NCBI GenBank assembly: GCA_016787995.1
Contig: JAEUTB010000172.1
Location: 1-36,518, forward strand
Direction: 5' to 3'
From: Flavobacteriales bacterium
Lineage (GTDB): Bacteria > Bacteroidota > Bacteroidia > Flavobacteriales_F > PHOS-HE28
Length of the DNA stretch: 36,518 nt
Each line of letters begins with the position of its first letter. Positions within the stretch are counted from its first letter, which is position 1. The notes under the pieces were generated by a model. It was not told the DNA's origin. It worked only from the letters and a program-made list of their open reading frames with translations, and made no database searches. Shown here piece by piece: positions 7,347 through 14,515 of this stretch. Both the position numbers and the translations under genes were made by a program.

Positions 7347-7358
7347 GAACACACTCCC

Positions 7359-8393
7359 ATGACCGAGACGACTCCTTCCATCGGCTTCTTCGAGAAGTAC
7401 CTCACCGCCTGGGTGCTGCTCTGCATCGCCGCAGGCATCGCGCTGGGCAAGATCGCCGGCAGCGGCATGCAGGTCCTCGCCGACCTGGAGATCAACACGG
7501 TGAACATCCCGGTGGCCATCCTCATCTGGTTGATGATCTACCCCATGATGGTGCAGGTGGACTTCGACAGCGTGCGCAGGATCGGACCACAGTTGAAAGG
7601 ACTTGGCCTCACCGTGGTGGTCAACTGGCTGATCAAGCCCTTCACCATGGCCTTCTTCGCGTGGGTCTTCTTCACTAAGCTCTACGCGGCCTGGATCACG
7701 CCCGAGCTGGCGAACGAGTACATCGCCGGGGCCATACTCCTGGGTGCTGCACCCTGTACGGCCATGGTCTTCGTGTGGAGCTACCTCAGCGGCGGCGACC
7801 CCAACTACACGTTGGTGCAGGTGAGTGTGAACGACCTGCTCCTGCTGGTGCTCTTCATCCCCATCGTGCAACTGCTGCTGGGCATCACGGGCATCGCCAT
7901 CCCCTGGGGCGTGCTCAGCACCTCGGTCATCGTGTTCGTGGTGATACCGCTTGTGGCGGGCTACCTCACGCACCGCTGGCTGATGCGCAGCAAGGGCGAA
8001 GCCTGGTTCAAGACGCACTTCCTGCCTGCATTGAAGCCGATCTCCGTCACCGCGCTGCTCGCCACGCTGGTGCTGCTCTTCGCCTTCCAAGGACAGCGCA
8101 TCCTGGACAAACCCATCGACATCCTGCTAATCGCCATCCCGCTCGCGCTGCAGACCTACTTCATCTTCTTCCTCACATGGAAGGGCGGTCGGTTGCTGGG
8201 TCTTAACTACCGCACCTGCGCACCGGCCAGCATGATCGGTGCCAGCAACTTCTTCGAGCTGTCCGTGGCGGTGGCCATTGCGCTCTTCGGCCTGAACAGC
8301 GGCGCGGCGCTGGCCACCGTGGTGGGGGTGCTGATCGAAGTGCCCATCATGCTGCATCTGGTGCGGATCGCGAAGCGATGGAGATACCAATAG
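7359..8393 (+). CDS. arsB: ACR3-family arsenite efflux permease
   Basis: A 344-residue integral membrane protein with about ten hydrophobic segments. It matches the ACR3 type, not the unrelated ArsB type: GAAPCTAMVFVWSYLSGG carries the conserved Cys (Cys133) in the fourth membrane segment, and the late SNFFELSVAVAIALFG segment is also characteristic. ACR3 exports arsenite driven by the proton motive force. The start MTETTPSIGF at 7359 is preferred to an ATG at 7281 whose extra 26 residues are not hydrophobic and lie in the repeat-bearing leader. It is the last gene of the arsR1 unit. Confidence 0.95.
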   Translation: MTETTPSIGFFEKYLTAWVLLCIAAGIALGKIAGSGMQVLADLEINTVNIPVAILIWLMIYPMMVQVDFDSVRRIGPQLKGLGLTVVVNWLIKPFTMAFFAWVFFTKLYAAWITPELANEYIAGAILLGAAPCTAMVFVWSYLSGGDPNYTLVQVSVNDLLLLVLFIPIVQLLLGITGIAIPWGVLSTSVIVFVVIPLVAGYLTHRWLMRSKGEAWFKTHFLPALKPISVTALLATLVLLFAFQGQRILDKPIDILLIAIPLALQTYFIFFLTWKGGRLLGLNYRTCAPASMIGASNFFELSVAVAIALFGLNSGAALATVVGVLIEVPIMLHLVRIAKRWRYQ

Positions 8394-8394
8394 T

Positions 8395-8412
8395 CCAAGG
8401 CCATCACCTTGG
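8395..8412 (+). terminator. possible weak terminator after acr3
   Basis: CCAAGG-CCATCA-CCTTGG, a 6-bp stem one base after the acr3 stop, with no T tract. The rest of the 237-base gap holds the arsR2 control region. Confidence 0.25.
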
Positions 8413-8561
8413 CGCAAGGCTCTCGCACGTCGGCGAGCGCATGCCCCACGGATGCGGGCTTCAGGCCTATCTGCAAATGACGTGGGTGAGCCACCTGAAA
8501 CGGACCAGGCGCAGCGATGCGCCGTGGATCCGGCGGTTCACTCCGATGCCCCATCTCGATC

Positions 8562-8577
8562 AGTGACCAATGTCACT
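8562..8577 (+). promoter_or_regulatory. Crp/Fnr-type dyad upstream of arsR2
   Basis: AGTGA-N6-TCACT, extended to CAGTGAC-CAAT-GTCACTG (7-bp perfect arms). The centre (8569.5) is 29.5 bases before the first base of TCCATTTG at 8599-8606, identical to the other two sites. Confidence 0.65.
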
Positions 8578-8594
8578 GTCGGAGAGCCCCGATC

Positions 8595-8610
8595 ATCGTC
8601 CATTTGCGAT
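8595..8610 (+). promoter_or_regulatory. ArsR operator of arsR2 with embedded -7 box
   Basis: ATCGTCCATTTGCGAT has the same ATCGT...TTGCGAT ends as operator O2 of arsR1. The -7 box TCCATTTG (8599-8606) sits in the same register within the dyad as in arsR1. It ends 20 bases before the arsR2 start. Confidence 0.6.
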
Positions 8611-8630
8611 GAACTAAGTCCCAACCCTGG

Positions 8631-8936
8631 ATGCTCCGCACCGCCATCGACATCGACTACACCGCGCAGGAAGAGACGGCGGCGCGCTACGCCAAGGCCC
8701 TGGGCCACCCGGTGCGCATCCGCATCCTGAAACTGCTGGCCGACCGTGCCTGCTGCTACAACGGCGACCTCACCGAGGAGATCCCCATGGCGCAGAGCAC
8801 CATCAGCCAGCACCTGAAGGCATTGAAGGAAGCCGGCCTGATCCAGGGCGAGATCATGCCGCCTCGCGTGAAGTACTGCATCAACAAAGCCAACTGGCAG
8901 GAAGCGAGAATCCTGTTCCGAGACCTGCTGAAATGA
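8631..8936 (+). CDS. arsR: ArsR-family repressor 2
   Basis: A 101-residue winged-helix protein, clearly related to ArsR1 (shared LGHP-RI-IL and STISQHLKALKEAGLI recognition helix) but with a different cysteine set: Cys41-Cys42 (ACCYNGDL) and Cys83 (VKYCINK). The metalloid-binding site is likely built from these three. It is the first gene of a long plus-strand operon in which gaps are 37 bases or less through to 17781. Its promoter has both an ArsR-type operator and a Crp-type dyad, so it is probably repressed by itself or ArsR1 and activated by a second signal. Confidence 0.92.
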   Translation: MLRTAIDIDYTAQEETAARYAKALGHPVRIRILKLLADRACCYNGDLTEEIPMAQSTISQHLKALKEAGLIQGEIMPPRVKYCINKANWQEARILFRDLLK

Positions 8937-8973
8937 ACCCACAACGCCTTCGCCGGGCCACGGCGCTCAACAC

Positions 8974-9210
8974 ATGAAACACATCAAGATCCTGGGCACC
9001 GGCTGTGCCAAATGCAAGAAGACCGAGGAGGTGGTGCGCGAGGTGATCAGCAAACAGCATATCGAGGCCACTGTGGAGAAAGTGGAGGACATCCAGGCCA
9101 TCATGGCCTACAACGTGCTCACCACGCCCGTGCTGGTGATCGATGAGCAGGTGACCATCAAAGGCCGCGTGCCCAGCGCGGAGGAAGTGCGCACCCTGTT
9201 GATGAACTGA
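8974..9210 (+). CDS. small CxxC thioredoxin-like redox protein
   Basis: A 78-residue minimal thioredoxin fold with CAKC at Cys11-Cys14 and the cis-proline TTPVLVIDEQV. It matches the small redox-active disulfide protein type (MTH895-like) that is frequent in arsenic and permease operons. No signal peptide, so cytoplasmic. Likely roles are reductant for the arsenate reductase or handling of As-thiol adducts; this is inference from context with ArsP and ArsR2. Confidence 0.9.
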   Translation: MKHIKILGTGCAKCKKTEEVVREVISKQHIEATVEKVEDIQAIMAYNVLTTPVLVIDEQVTIKGRVPSAEEVRTLLMN

Positions 9211-9229
9211 ACCCCAACAGGACAAGACC

Positions 9230-9670
9230 ATGGTAACGAACACCCTTCCAAAAGCGCTGGAGATCTGCCCCACCACCACGCAACAGTGGGTGGCCAACGG
9301 CGCCCTGCTGGTGGACGTGCGCGAACGCGACGAGGTGGCCGAGGCCGCCTATGATGTACCGAACATCATGAACATCCCGCTCAGCGAGTTCGAGGAGCGT
9401 TGGCAGGAGGTGCCGCGCGACCGCGATGTGGTGATGGTGTGCCGCGGCGGTGGACGCAGCTTGAAGGCCACCTATTTCCTGATGAACCATGGCTACACGC
9501 GCGTGGTGAACATGAGCAAGGGTATCCTGCGCTGGCAGGAAAAGGGCTTCCCGATGAAAGGACGCATTCCTGTGGAACAGCCCGCGAACAGTGGCTGCTG
9601 TGGATTCACCGCATCCGCGAAGACGAGCTGCTGCGACAGCCCCAACAGCGACGGATCAGCCTGCTGCTAA
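9230..9670 (+). CDS. rhodanese with di-cysteine C-terminal tail
   Basis: A 146-residue protein. The rhodanese domain (about 5-108) has LLVDVRERDEVAEAAY and an active loop CRGGGRS with Cys71. The last 25 residues form a tail with three CC pairs at 123/124, 134/135 and 145/146, each separated by exactly nine residues. This tail is not part of the rhodanese fold and looks like a soft-metal or As(III) binding extension. It lies 19 bases after the thioredoxin and three bases before arsP. Confidence 0.9.
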   Translation: MVTNTLPKALEICPTTTQQWVANGALLVDVRERDEVAEAAYDVPNIMNIPLSEFEERWQEVPRDRDVVMVCRGGGRSLKATYFLMNHGYTRVVNMSKGILRWQEKGFPMKGRIPVEQPANSGCCGFTASAKTSCCDSPNSDGSACC

Positions 9671-9673
9671 GCC

Positions 9674-10648
9674 ATGTTCGACTGGCTCGATTCCCTCGTG
9701 GCCTGGCTGGTGTATGACACCATCGGGCTCGACGCAAGCACCCATGGGGGGCAGGCGCTGCACTTCTTCTTCTACGACTCGATCAAGATCCTGATCCTGC
9801 TCTTCGCGATCACCTTCCTCATGGGGATCGTGAACGCCTACTTCCCCATCGACCGCATCCGCAATTTCCTCTCCCGCAACAAGCTGTATGGTGGTGAATA
9901 CCTGCTGGCAAGCACTTTCGGCGCCATCACGCCATTCTGCTCGTGCAGCTCGGTGCCGCTGTTCATCGGCTTCGTGAAGGGCGGCATCCCCATGGGCGTC
10001 ACGCTCGCCTTCCTCATCACCTCGCCACTGGTGAACGAGGTGGCCATCGCCATCTTCATCGGCCTGTTCGGCCTGAAGACCACCGTGATCTACGCGGTCA
10101 GCGGCATCCTCCTGGGCACCATCGGCGGGTATGTGCTGGGCCGCTTCAACCTGGAGCGCTTCCTCACACCCTGGGTGCAGGGCGTGATCCAGCAGGCGCA
10201 AAGGGAAGAAGCCTACGAGGGTGAACGGCTCACCTTCGTGCAACGTCTGCCGGGCGTGGCGCGCGAAGCTTGGGGGATCGTGAAGAGCGTGATCCTCTAC
10301 GTGCTCATCGGCATCGGTATCGGCGCGCTCATGCACGGCTTCGTGCCCACGGGCTTCTTCGAGCGCTACATCAGCGAGGACAACCCCTTCGCCGTTCCGC
10401 TGGCGGTGGTGCTCGGCGTGCCCATGTACGCCAATGCCGCCGGCGTGCTGCCCGTGATCCAGGTGCTGGTGCAGAAAGGCGTGCCGCTGGGCACCGCCAT
10501 CGCCTTCATGATGGCCGTGATCGGCCTTTCGCTTCCCGAGGCCACCTTGCTCAAGAAGGTGATGACCATGAAACTGATCGCCATATTCTTCGGCACGGTG
10601 GCCTTCTTCATCATCCTCAGCGGCTACCTCTTCAACGCGATCCTATGA
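9674..10648 (+). CDS. arsP: ArsP-like permease (organoarsenical efflux family)
   Basis: A 324-residue membrane protein of the permease family that includes ArsP, which exports trivalent methyl- and aryl-arsenicals. The hallmark is TPFCSCSSVPLF with Cys89 and Cys91, followed by the GFVKGGIPMGVTLAFLITSPLVNEVA segment. Hydrophobic segments are arranged in two halves with a central charged loop (QQAQREEAYEGERLTF). With ArsM encoded 3 kb upstream the natural substrate would be methylarsenite. Related family members move other soft metals, so the substrate is inferred. Confidence 0.88.
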   Translation: MFDWLDSLVAWLVYDTIGLDASTHGGQALHFFFYDSIKILILLFAITFLMGIVNAYFPIDRIRNFLSRNKLYGGEYLLASTFGAITPFCSCSSVPLFIGFVKGGIPMGVTLAFLITSPLVNEVAIAIFIGLFGLKTTVIYAVSGILLGTIGGYVLGRFNLERFLTPWVQGVIQQAQREEAYEGERLTFVQRLPGVAREAWGIVKSVILYVLIGIGIGALMHGFVPTGFFERYISEDNPFAVPLAVVLGVPMYANAAGVLPVIQVLVQKGVPLGTAIAFMMAVIGLSLPEATLLKKVMTMKLIAIFFGTVAFFIILSGYLFNAIL

Positions 10649-11331
10649 AGTGGATGGTGGTCATCGCGGCGGCATTGGCTTCATGCAACGGGGCGATGGA
10701 ACACCCATCCGAGCATGACGCATCCGCAGCCCACGTGGAACCGCAGTGGCGCGTAGTGGATACCGAGTTCAGCAAGGGGCGGCTCGGTCATGAACAGACC
10801 GTGACCTTCCAGGACCTGATCACGTTCCACGGGCATTGGTGCGACGGCCTTGTGGTGGGCGCCCTCGGACTGGGTGAAGCGTTGACGCCGCTGTTCCCGA
10901 ACGCGCCCATTGACCGCACCGACCTGCGCATCATCAGCCGGTCATCGCCCTGCCTCACCGATGTAGCCGTGATGCTCACCGGTGGCCGCGCGCAGTTCGG
11001 CACCTTCCAGGTGAGCGACACCCTCGCCGGGCTCTACATCGTGCAGCGCATCAGCGACGGCAAGGCGTACCGCGTCCGGCTCAACCCCGGCATCAAGCCC
11101 GCGGCCATCGACAGCCTGACGCCGCTCGCCATAGCACGCACGCTGTCGCCGTGCGGCCTGGATTCCCTGCAGGCCATCGAGCAACGCTTCGGCGATGCGC
11201 TGCTCGCCATGGATCCGAAGGCGGCGTTCACCATCAGCGAACTGGCCGACTTCCACTGGCCGGAAGCCACGGGACCCGTGCACACCAAGACCGACATCCT
11301 CAACAAGCTCGCGCCGCGTTGCGCGCACTGA
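10645..11331 (+). CDS. FmdE-domain lipoprotein
   Basis: A 228-residue protein whose ATG overlaps the arsP stop (ATGA). The start MKWMVVIAAALASC gives a lipoprotein signal with lipobox LASC (Cys14). The domain resembles FmdE (formylmethanofuran dehydrogenase subunit E-like): FHGHWCDGLVVGALGLGEAL (His62, His64, Cys66), where the family usually reads HGHxCPG. Further cysteines lie in SSPCLTD, SPCGLDS and APRCAH. Such domains bind a metal in the cases known. No methanofuran pathway is expected here, so a periplasmic metal- or arsenical-binding role is more likely; function is not established. Confidence 0.75.
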   Translation: MKWMVVIAAALASCNGAMEHPSEHDASAAHVEPQWRVVDTEFSKGRLGHEQTVTFQDLITFHGHWCDGLVVGALGLGEALTPLFPNAPIDRTDLRIISRSSPCLTDVAVMLTGGRAQFGTFQVSDTLAGLYIVQRISDGKAYRVRLNPGIKPAAIDSLTPLAIARTLSPCGLDSLQAIEQRFGDALLAMDPKAAFTISELADFHWPEATGPVHTKTDILNKLAPRCAH

Positions 11332-11341
11332 ACACCACACC

Positions 11342-11773
11342 ATGAAACACCTCTTCACCCTTACGCTCCTTGCTCTGATCGGGCTCCTCACGGCCTGCGA
11401 AAGCCGGGCCCAGCAACCCGGCAAGGCCCAAGCTTCAGCCACCGCCACCCGCATCGATGTGATCGACTTTCACACCGACCACCGGTGCAAGACCTGTCTC
11501 ACCATCGAGGGGCTCACCAAGGAGGTGCTCAACAGCACCTTCGCCCCGCAGATGAAGAGTGGTGCCATCACATTCCGCTTGGTGAACGTGGACGACAAGG
11601 CCAACGCCACCGTCGCCGAAGAGTTCGGCGCCTACGGCACCGCGCTCTTCCTGCACGTGCACAAGAACGGCAAGGCCGAGAAGATCGACCTCACCGAATG
11701 GGCCTTCATGAAGGCGGGCGATGCGGCAGCGTTCAAGGCCGAACTGACCAAGCGCATTCAAGCACTGCTCTGA
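11342..11773 (+). CDS. thioredoxin-like lipoprotein
   Basis: A 143-residue protein with signal MKHLFTLTLLALIGLLTAC (lipobox LTAC, Cys19). The rest is a thioredoxin-like fold with IDFHTDHRCKTCLTIE: Cys49-x2-Cys52. The cis-proline loop of true thioredoxins is replaced by GAYGTALFLHV, so it is a divergent member. It lies one base before the CcdA/ArsG-like transporter, which in the CcdA family passes electrons to periplasmic thioredoxins. A redox pair across the inner membrane is inferred. Confidence 0.8.
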   Translation: MKHLFTLTLLALIGLLTACESRAQQPGKAQASATATRIDVIDFHTDHRCKTCLTIEGLTKEVLNSTFAPQMKSGAITFRLVNVDDKANATVAEEFGAYGTALFLHVHKNGKAEKIDLTEWAFMKAGDAAAFKAELTKRIQALL

Positions 11774-11774
11774 C

Positions 11775-12479
11775 ATGGAGTGGTTGCGCGAACTGGCCAT
11801 GGGCCGCGAGGCGCCCGCGCTGGCGGCCTTCGCCTTGGGCCTGCTCACCGCCGTGGCTCCCTGCCCGCTGGCCACCAACATCAGCGCCACCGCTTACATC
11901 GGCCGGGAGCTGAAGCACCCGCGGGCCGTGCTGCTCAGCGGTCTGCTCTACACGCTCGGCCGCGCGTTCAGCTACACGGTCATCGGCCTGGCCCTGTTCT
12001 GGGGCGCGAGCAAGTTCCACGTGGCGCGCTTCTTCCAGGGAAATGGCGAGCTCTACCTCGGCCCCATCCTCATCGGCATCGGCCTGGTGCTGCTGGGTGT
12101 GATCCGCATCGGCGGCAAGGGCAGCGGTCTGCTAGACAAGCTCGGCGACCGCTTCAAGGACAAGGGCTACCTCGGCGCCTTCATGCTGGGGCTGCTCTTC
12201 GCGCTGGCCTTCTGCCCTTACAGCGGGGCACTCTACTTCGGTTCGCTCATCCCCATGACGCTGGCCCCCACCGGCGGACTGCACCTGCCTGTGATCTTCG
12301 CCATCGGTACCGGCCTGCCCGTGCTGGGCTTCGCGGCCGTGATGGCCTATAGCGCCAACCGCATCGGGCAGGTGTTCAAGGCGGTGCAGCAGGTGGAGAA
12401 GGTGATGCGTTATGTGGCGGGCGTGGTGTTCATCTTAACCGGCATCTACTACATCGGCATCTTCGCGGGGTGGTGGTAA
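11775..12479 (+). CDS. CcdA/ArsG-like membrane transporter
   Basis: A 234-residue membrane protein with six hydrophobic segments. Two matching motifs, LTAVAPCPLATNIS (Cys30) and FALAFCPYSGALYF (Cys147), sit in the first and fourth segments like the reactive Cys pair of CcdA/DsbD. The family includes proteins annotated as ArsG-type aromatic arsenical permeases. Electron transfer to the adjacent thioredoxin-like lipoprotein and arsenical efflux are both possible; the Cys pair and neighbour favour a redox role. Confidence 0.78.
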   Translation: MEWLRELAMGREAPALAAFALGLLTAVAPCPLATNISATAYIGRELKHPRAVLLSGLLYTLGRAFSYTVIGLALFWGASKFHVARFFQGNGELYLGPILIGIGLVLLGVIRIGGKGSGLLDKLGDRFKDKGYLGAFMLGLLFALAFCPYSGALYFGSLIPMTLAPTGGLHLPVIFAIGTGLPVLGFAAVMAYSANRIGQVFKAVQQVEKVMRYVAGVVFILTGIYYIGIFAGWW

Positions 12480-12488
12480 TTTCATCGC

Positions 12489-12950
12489 ATGGAACCCCGC
12501 ACCGCCTCGCTCCTCGACCTCTTCACCGAAGGCCGCACACGCTTCACCAAGGTGCTCGACACGCTCACCGCGGTCGACCTGCCGAAGAAGCTCGCGCCTT
12601 CGCCCAACAGCGCCGGCTTCCTGATCCGCCACATCGGCGACGTGGAGCTGCTCTTCGCCAAGAACGTGTTCGGCCTGCAGGGCGTGAGCGTTCATGCAAG
12701 CACCGTGGCCAAGGGGCACGATACCGGCGAATGGACCGACCTCGATGCGCTGAAGTCCTATGTGCAGGAAAGCGCCGATACCCTGCGCCGCGCCATCGAG
12801 GCCACACCCGAGGCCGACTGGGAAACGGTGATCGAGACGAAGGAGTTCGGGCGGAAGACCAAGGCCGAAGCCCTGGGCCGCATCGTGACGCACACGGCCT
12901 ACCACGCCGGGCAACTGGCGATGGTGGTGAAATACGGGACCACTACATGA
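12489..12950 (+). CDS. DinB-family protein
   Basis: A 153-residue four-helix-bundle protein of the DinB/YfiT type. The metal-binding triad appears as His48 (LIRHIGDVE) and His135 and His139 (HTAYHAGQ). Some relatives are thiol-dependent transferases (bacillithiol, mycothiol), others have no known function. In this thiol-rich arsenic operon a thiol S-transferase role is conceivable. It starts nine bases after the transporter stop and overlaps the DoxX start (ATGA). Confidence 0.82.
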   Translation: MEPRTASLLDLFTEGRTRFTKVLDTLTAVDLPKKLAPSPNSAGFLIRHIGDVELLFAKNVFGLQGVSVHASTVAKGHDTGEWTDLDALKSYVQESADTLRRAIEATPEADWETVIETKEFGRKTKAEALGRIVTHTAYHAGQLAMVVKYGTTT

Positions 12951-13384
12951 CCCGACCAGGTATGTTGCAACGCATCGTCCGCACCAGCGACCGCGCCACC
13001 CTCCTGCTCATCCGCCTGATGGTGGGCGCCGTGTTCCTTTCTGAAGGTATCCAGAAGTTCCTGTTCCCTGCCCTCCGTGGCGCGGGCCGTTTCGAGAAGA
13101 TCGGATTGCCCAACCCGGAGTTCCTCGGGTCCTTCGTGGGCTTCTTCGAGATCCTCTCCGGGGCGTTGATCCTGCTCGGCCTCTTCACGCGTCTGGCCGC
13201 CGTGCCCACGCTCATCATCATGCTCGTGGCCATCGTCACCACCAAGGGCGAAGTGCTCGCCAATGAAGGCTTCTGGCCCATGATGCACGGCAGCCGCACG
13301 GACTGGGCCATGCTGCTGGGCAGCATCTACTTGATCATCGAAGGTGGCGGACGCTTGTCCATCGACCGAAAGCTGATGCGATGA
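12947..13384 (+). CDS. DoxX-family membrane protein
   Basis: A 145-residue protein with four hydrophobic segments. Typical DoxX features are LLLIRLMVGAVFLSEGIQKFLFP near the N-terminus and VGFFEILSGALILLGLFTRLAA. DoxX relatives are linked to terminal quinol oxidase or to thiosulfate:quinone oxidoreductase (DoxDA), which is of interest given the sulfur genes, but most family members have no defined reaction. The start ATG overlaps the DinB stop and its stop overlaps the chrA start, so the three are translationally coupled. Confidence 0.82.
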   Translation: MTRPGMLQRIVRTSDRATLLLIRLMVGAVFLSEGIQKFLFPALRGAGRFEKIGLPNPEFLGSFVGFFEILSGALILLGLFTRLAAVPTLIIMLVAIVTTKGEVLANEGFWPMMHGSRTDWAMLLGSIYLIIEGGGRLSIDRKLMR

Positions 13385-14496
13385 ACAGCGAGCTGCGACA
13401 GGTGGCGGCGCTCTTCCTGAAGCTCGGGGTCATCGGCTTCGGGGGGCCTGCCGCGCACATCGCGATGATGGAGGACGAGCTGGTGCGCCGCCGCAAGTGG
13501 ATGACGCACGAGCGCTTCCTGGACCTGATCGGCGCCACCAACCTGATCCCGGGGCCGAACAGCACCGAGATGACCATGCACTGCGGCCACGAGCGCGCCG
13601 GTTGGCCGGGGCTCATCGTGGCGGGCGTCTGCTTCATCGCGCCGGCGGTGCTCATCACCGGGGCGCTGGCCTGGGCCTACCAACGCTATGGCCAACTGCC
13701 GGAGGTGAAGCCCTTCATATACGGCATCCAGCCCGCAGTGATCGCCATCATCATCGGTGCTGTGTACACACTGGCGCTCAAGGCCATCAAGAGCGCATGG
13801 CTGGGGGTGCTTGCGGTGGCCGCATTGGTGGCCTGCCTATCGGGCGTCAGCGAACTGCTCGCTCTCTTCGCCTGCGGCGCCATCGGCATCGCAGTGGCCC
13901 TGTCGCGCAGCGGGAAGCTCACCAGCCTCGTTCCGCTCGCAGCGTTCGGATCCGGCACTTCCATCCTCTCCCTCTCCACCGCCAGCATCTTCTGGACCTT
14001 CCTCAAGATCGGCTCCATCCTCTACGGCAGCGGCTACGTGCTCTTCGCCTTCCTGGAGGATGAGCTTGTGAGCAAGGGACTGCTCTCCGTTCAAGCGCTC
14101 AACGATGCCATCGCCGTGGGGCAGTTCACCCCCGGACCGGTCTTCTCGTCCGCCACCTTCATCGGTTACCAGATGAACGGCTGGTCAGGTGCGATGGCCG
14201 CCACGGCCGGCATCTTCCTGCCCTCCTTCGTGTTCGTGGCGCTGTTGAACCCACTTATCCCCAAGCTGCGTGCATCACGCGCCATGAGCGGCTTCCTCGA
14301 TGCGGTGAACGCGGCGTCCGTGGCCGTGATCCTCGCCGTGTGCATCACCATGGTGCAGGCCACCGTCACCGACTGGCGCGCCATCACCATCGGACTGCTC
14401 TCGCTGCTGGTCACCTTCGCCTGGGAGCGCTTGAACAGTGCGTGGATCGTGCTGGGTGGTGCCTTGCTAGGCTATGCGCTACATCTGATCCCTTGA
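13381..14496 (+). CDS. chrA: ChrA-family chromate transporter
   Basis: A 371-residue protein with two homologous halves, the long form of the chromate ion transporter family. Half one has LGVIGFGGPAAHIAMMEDELV and LIPGPNSTEM; half two has IGSILYGSGYVLFAFLEDELV and VGQFTPGPVFSSATFIGY, the repeated FGG and PGP motifs of the family. It exports chromate, a sulfate analogue, driven by the proton motive force. It begins with an ATGA overlap with doxX. No chrB or chromate reductase is visible, and the operon is under ArsR-type control, so other oxyanions cannot be excluded. Confidence 0.92.
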   Translation: MNSELRQVAALFLKLGVIGFGGPAAHIAMMEDELVRRRKWMTHERFLDLIGATNLIPGPNSTEMTMHCGHERAGWPGLIVAGVCFIAPAVLITGALAWAYQRYGQLPEVKPFIYGIQPAVIAIIIGAVYTLALKAIKSAWLGVLAVAALVACLSGVSELLALFACGAIGIAVALSRSGKLTSLVPLAAFGSGTSILSLSTASIFWTFLKIGSILYGSGYVLFAFLEDELVSKGLLSVQALNDAIAVGQFTPGPVFSSATFIGYQMNGWSGAMAATAGIFLPSFVFVALLNPLIPKLRASRAMSGFLDAVNAASVAVILAVCITMVQATVTDWRAITIGLLSLLVTFAWERLNSAWIVLGGALLGYALHLIP

Positions 14497-14515
14497 CCTG
14501 CACAACCCCATCCAC

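Noticed and set aside
10270-11331. 353-residue extended version of the FmdE lipoprotein
   Set aside because: The first 125 residues are out-of-frame arsP; the ATGA overlap at 10645 begins a lipoprotein signal.
12470-13384. 304-residue protein joining an Arg/His-rich part to DoxX
   Set aside because: The first part is the DinB gene read in another frame; DoxX starts at 12947 with an ATGA overlap.
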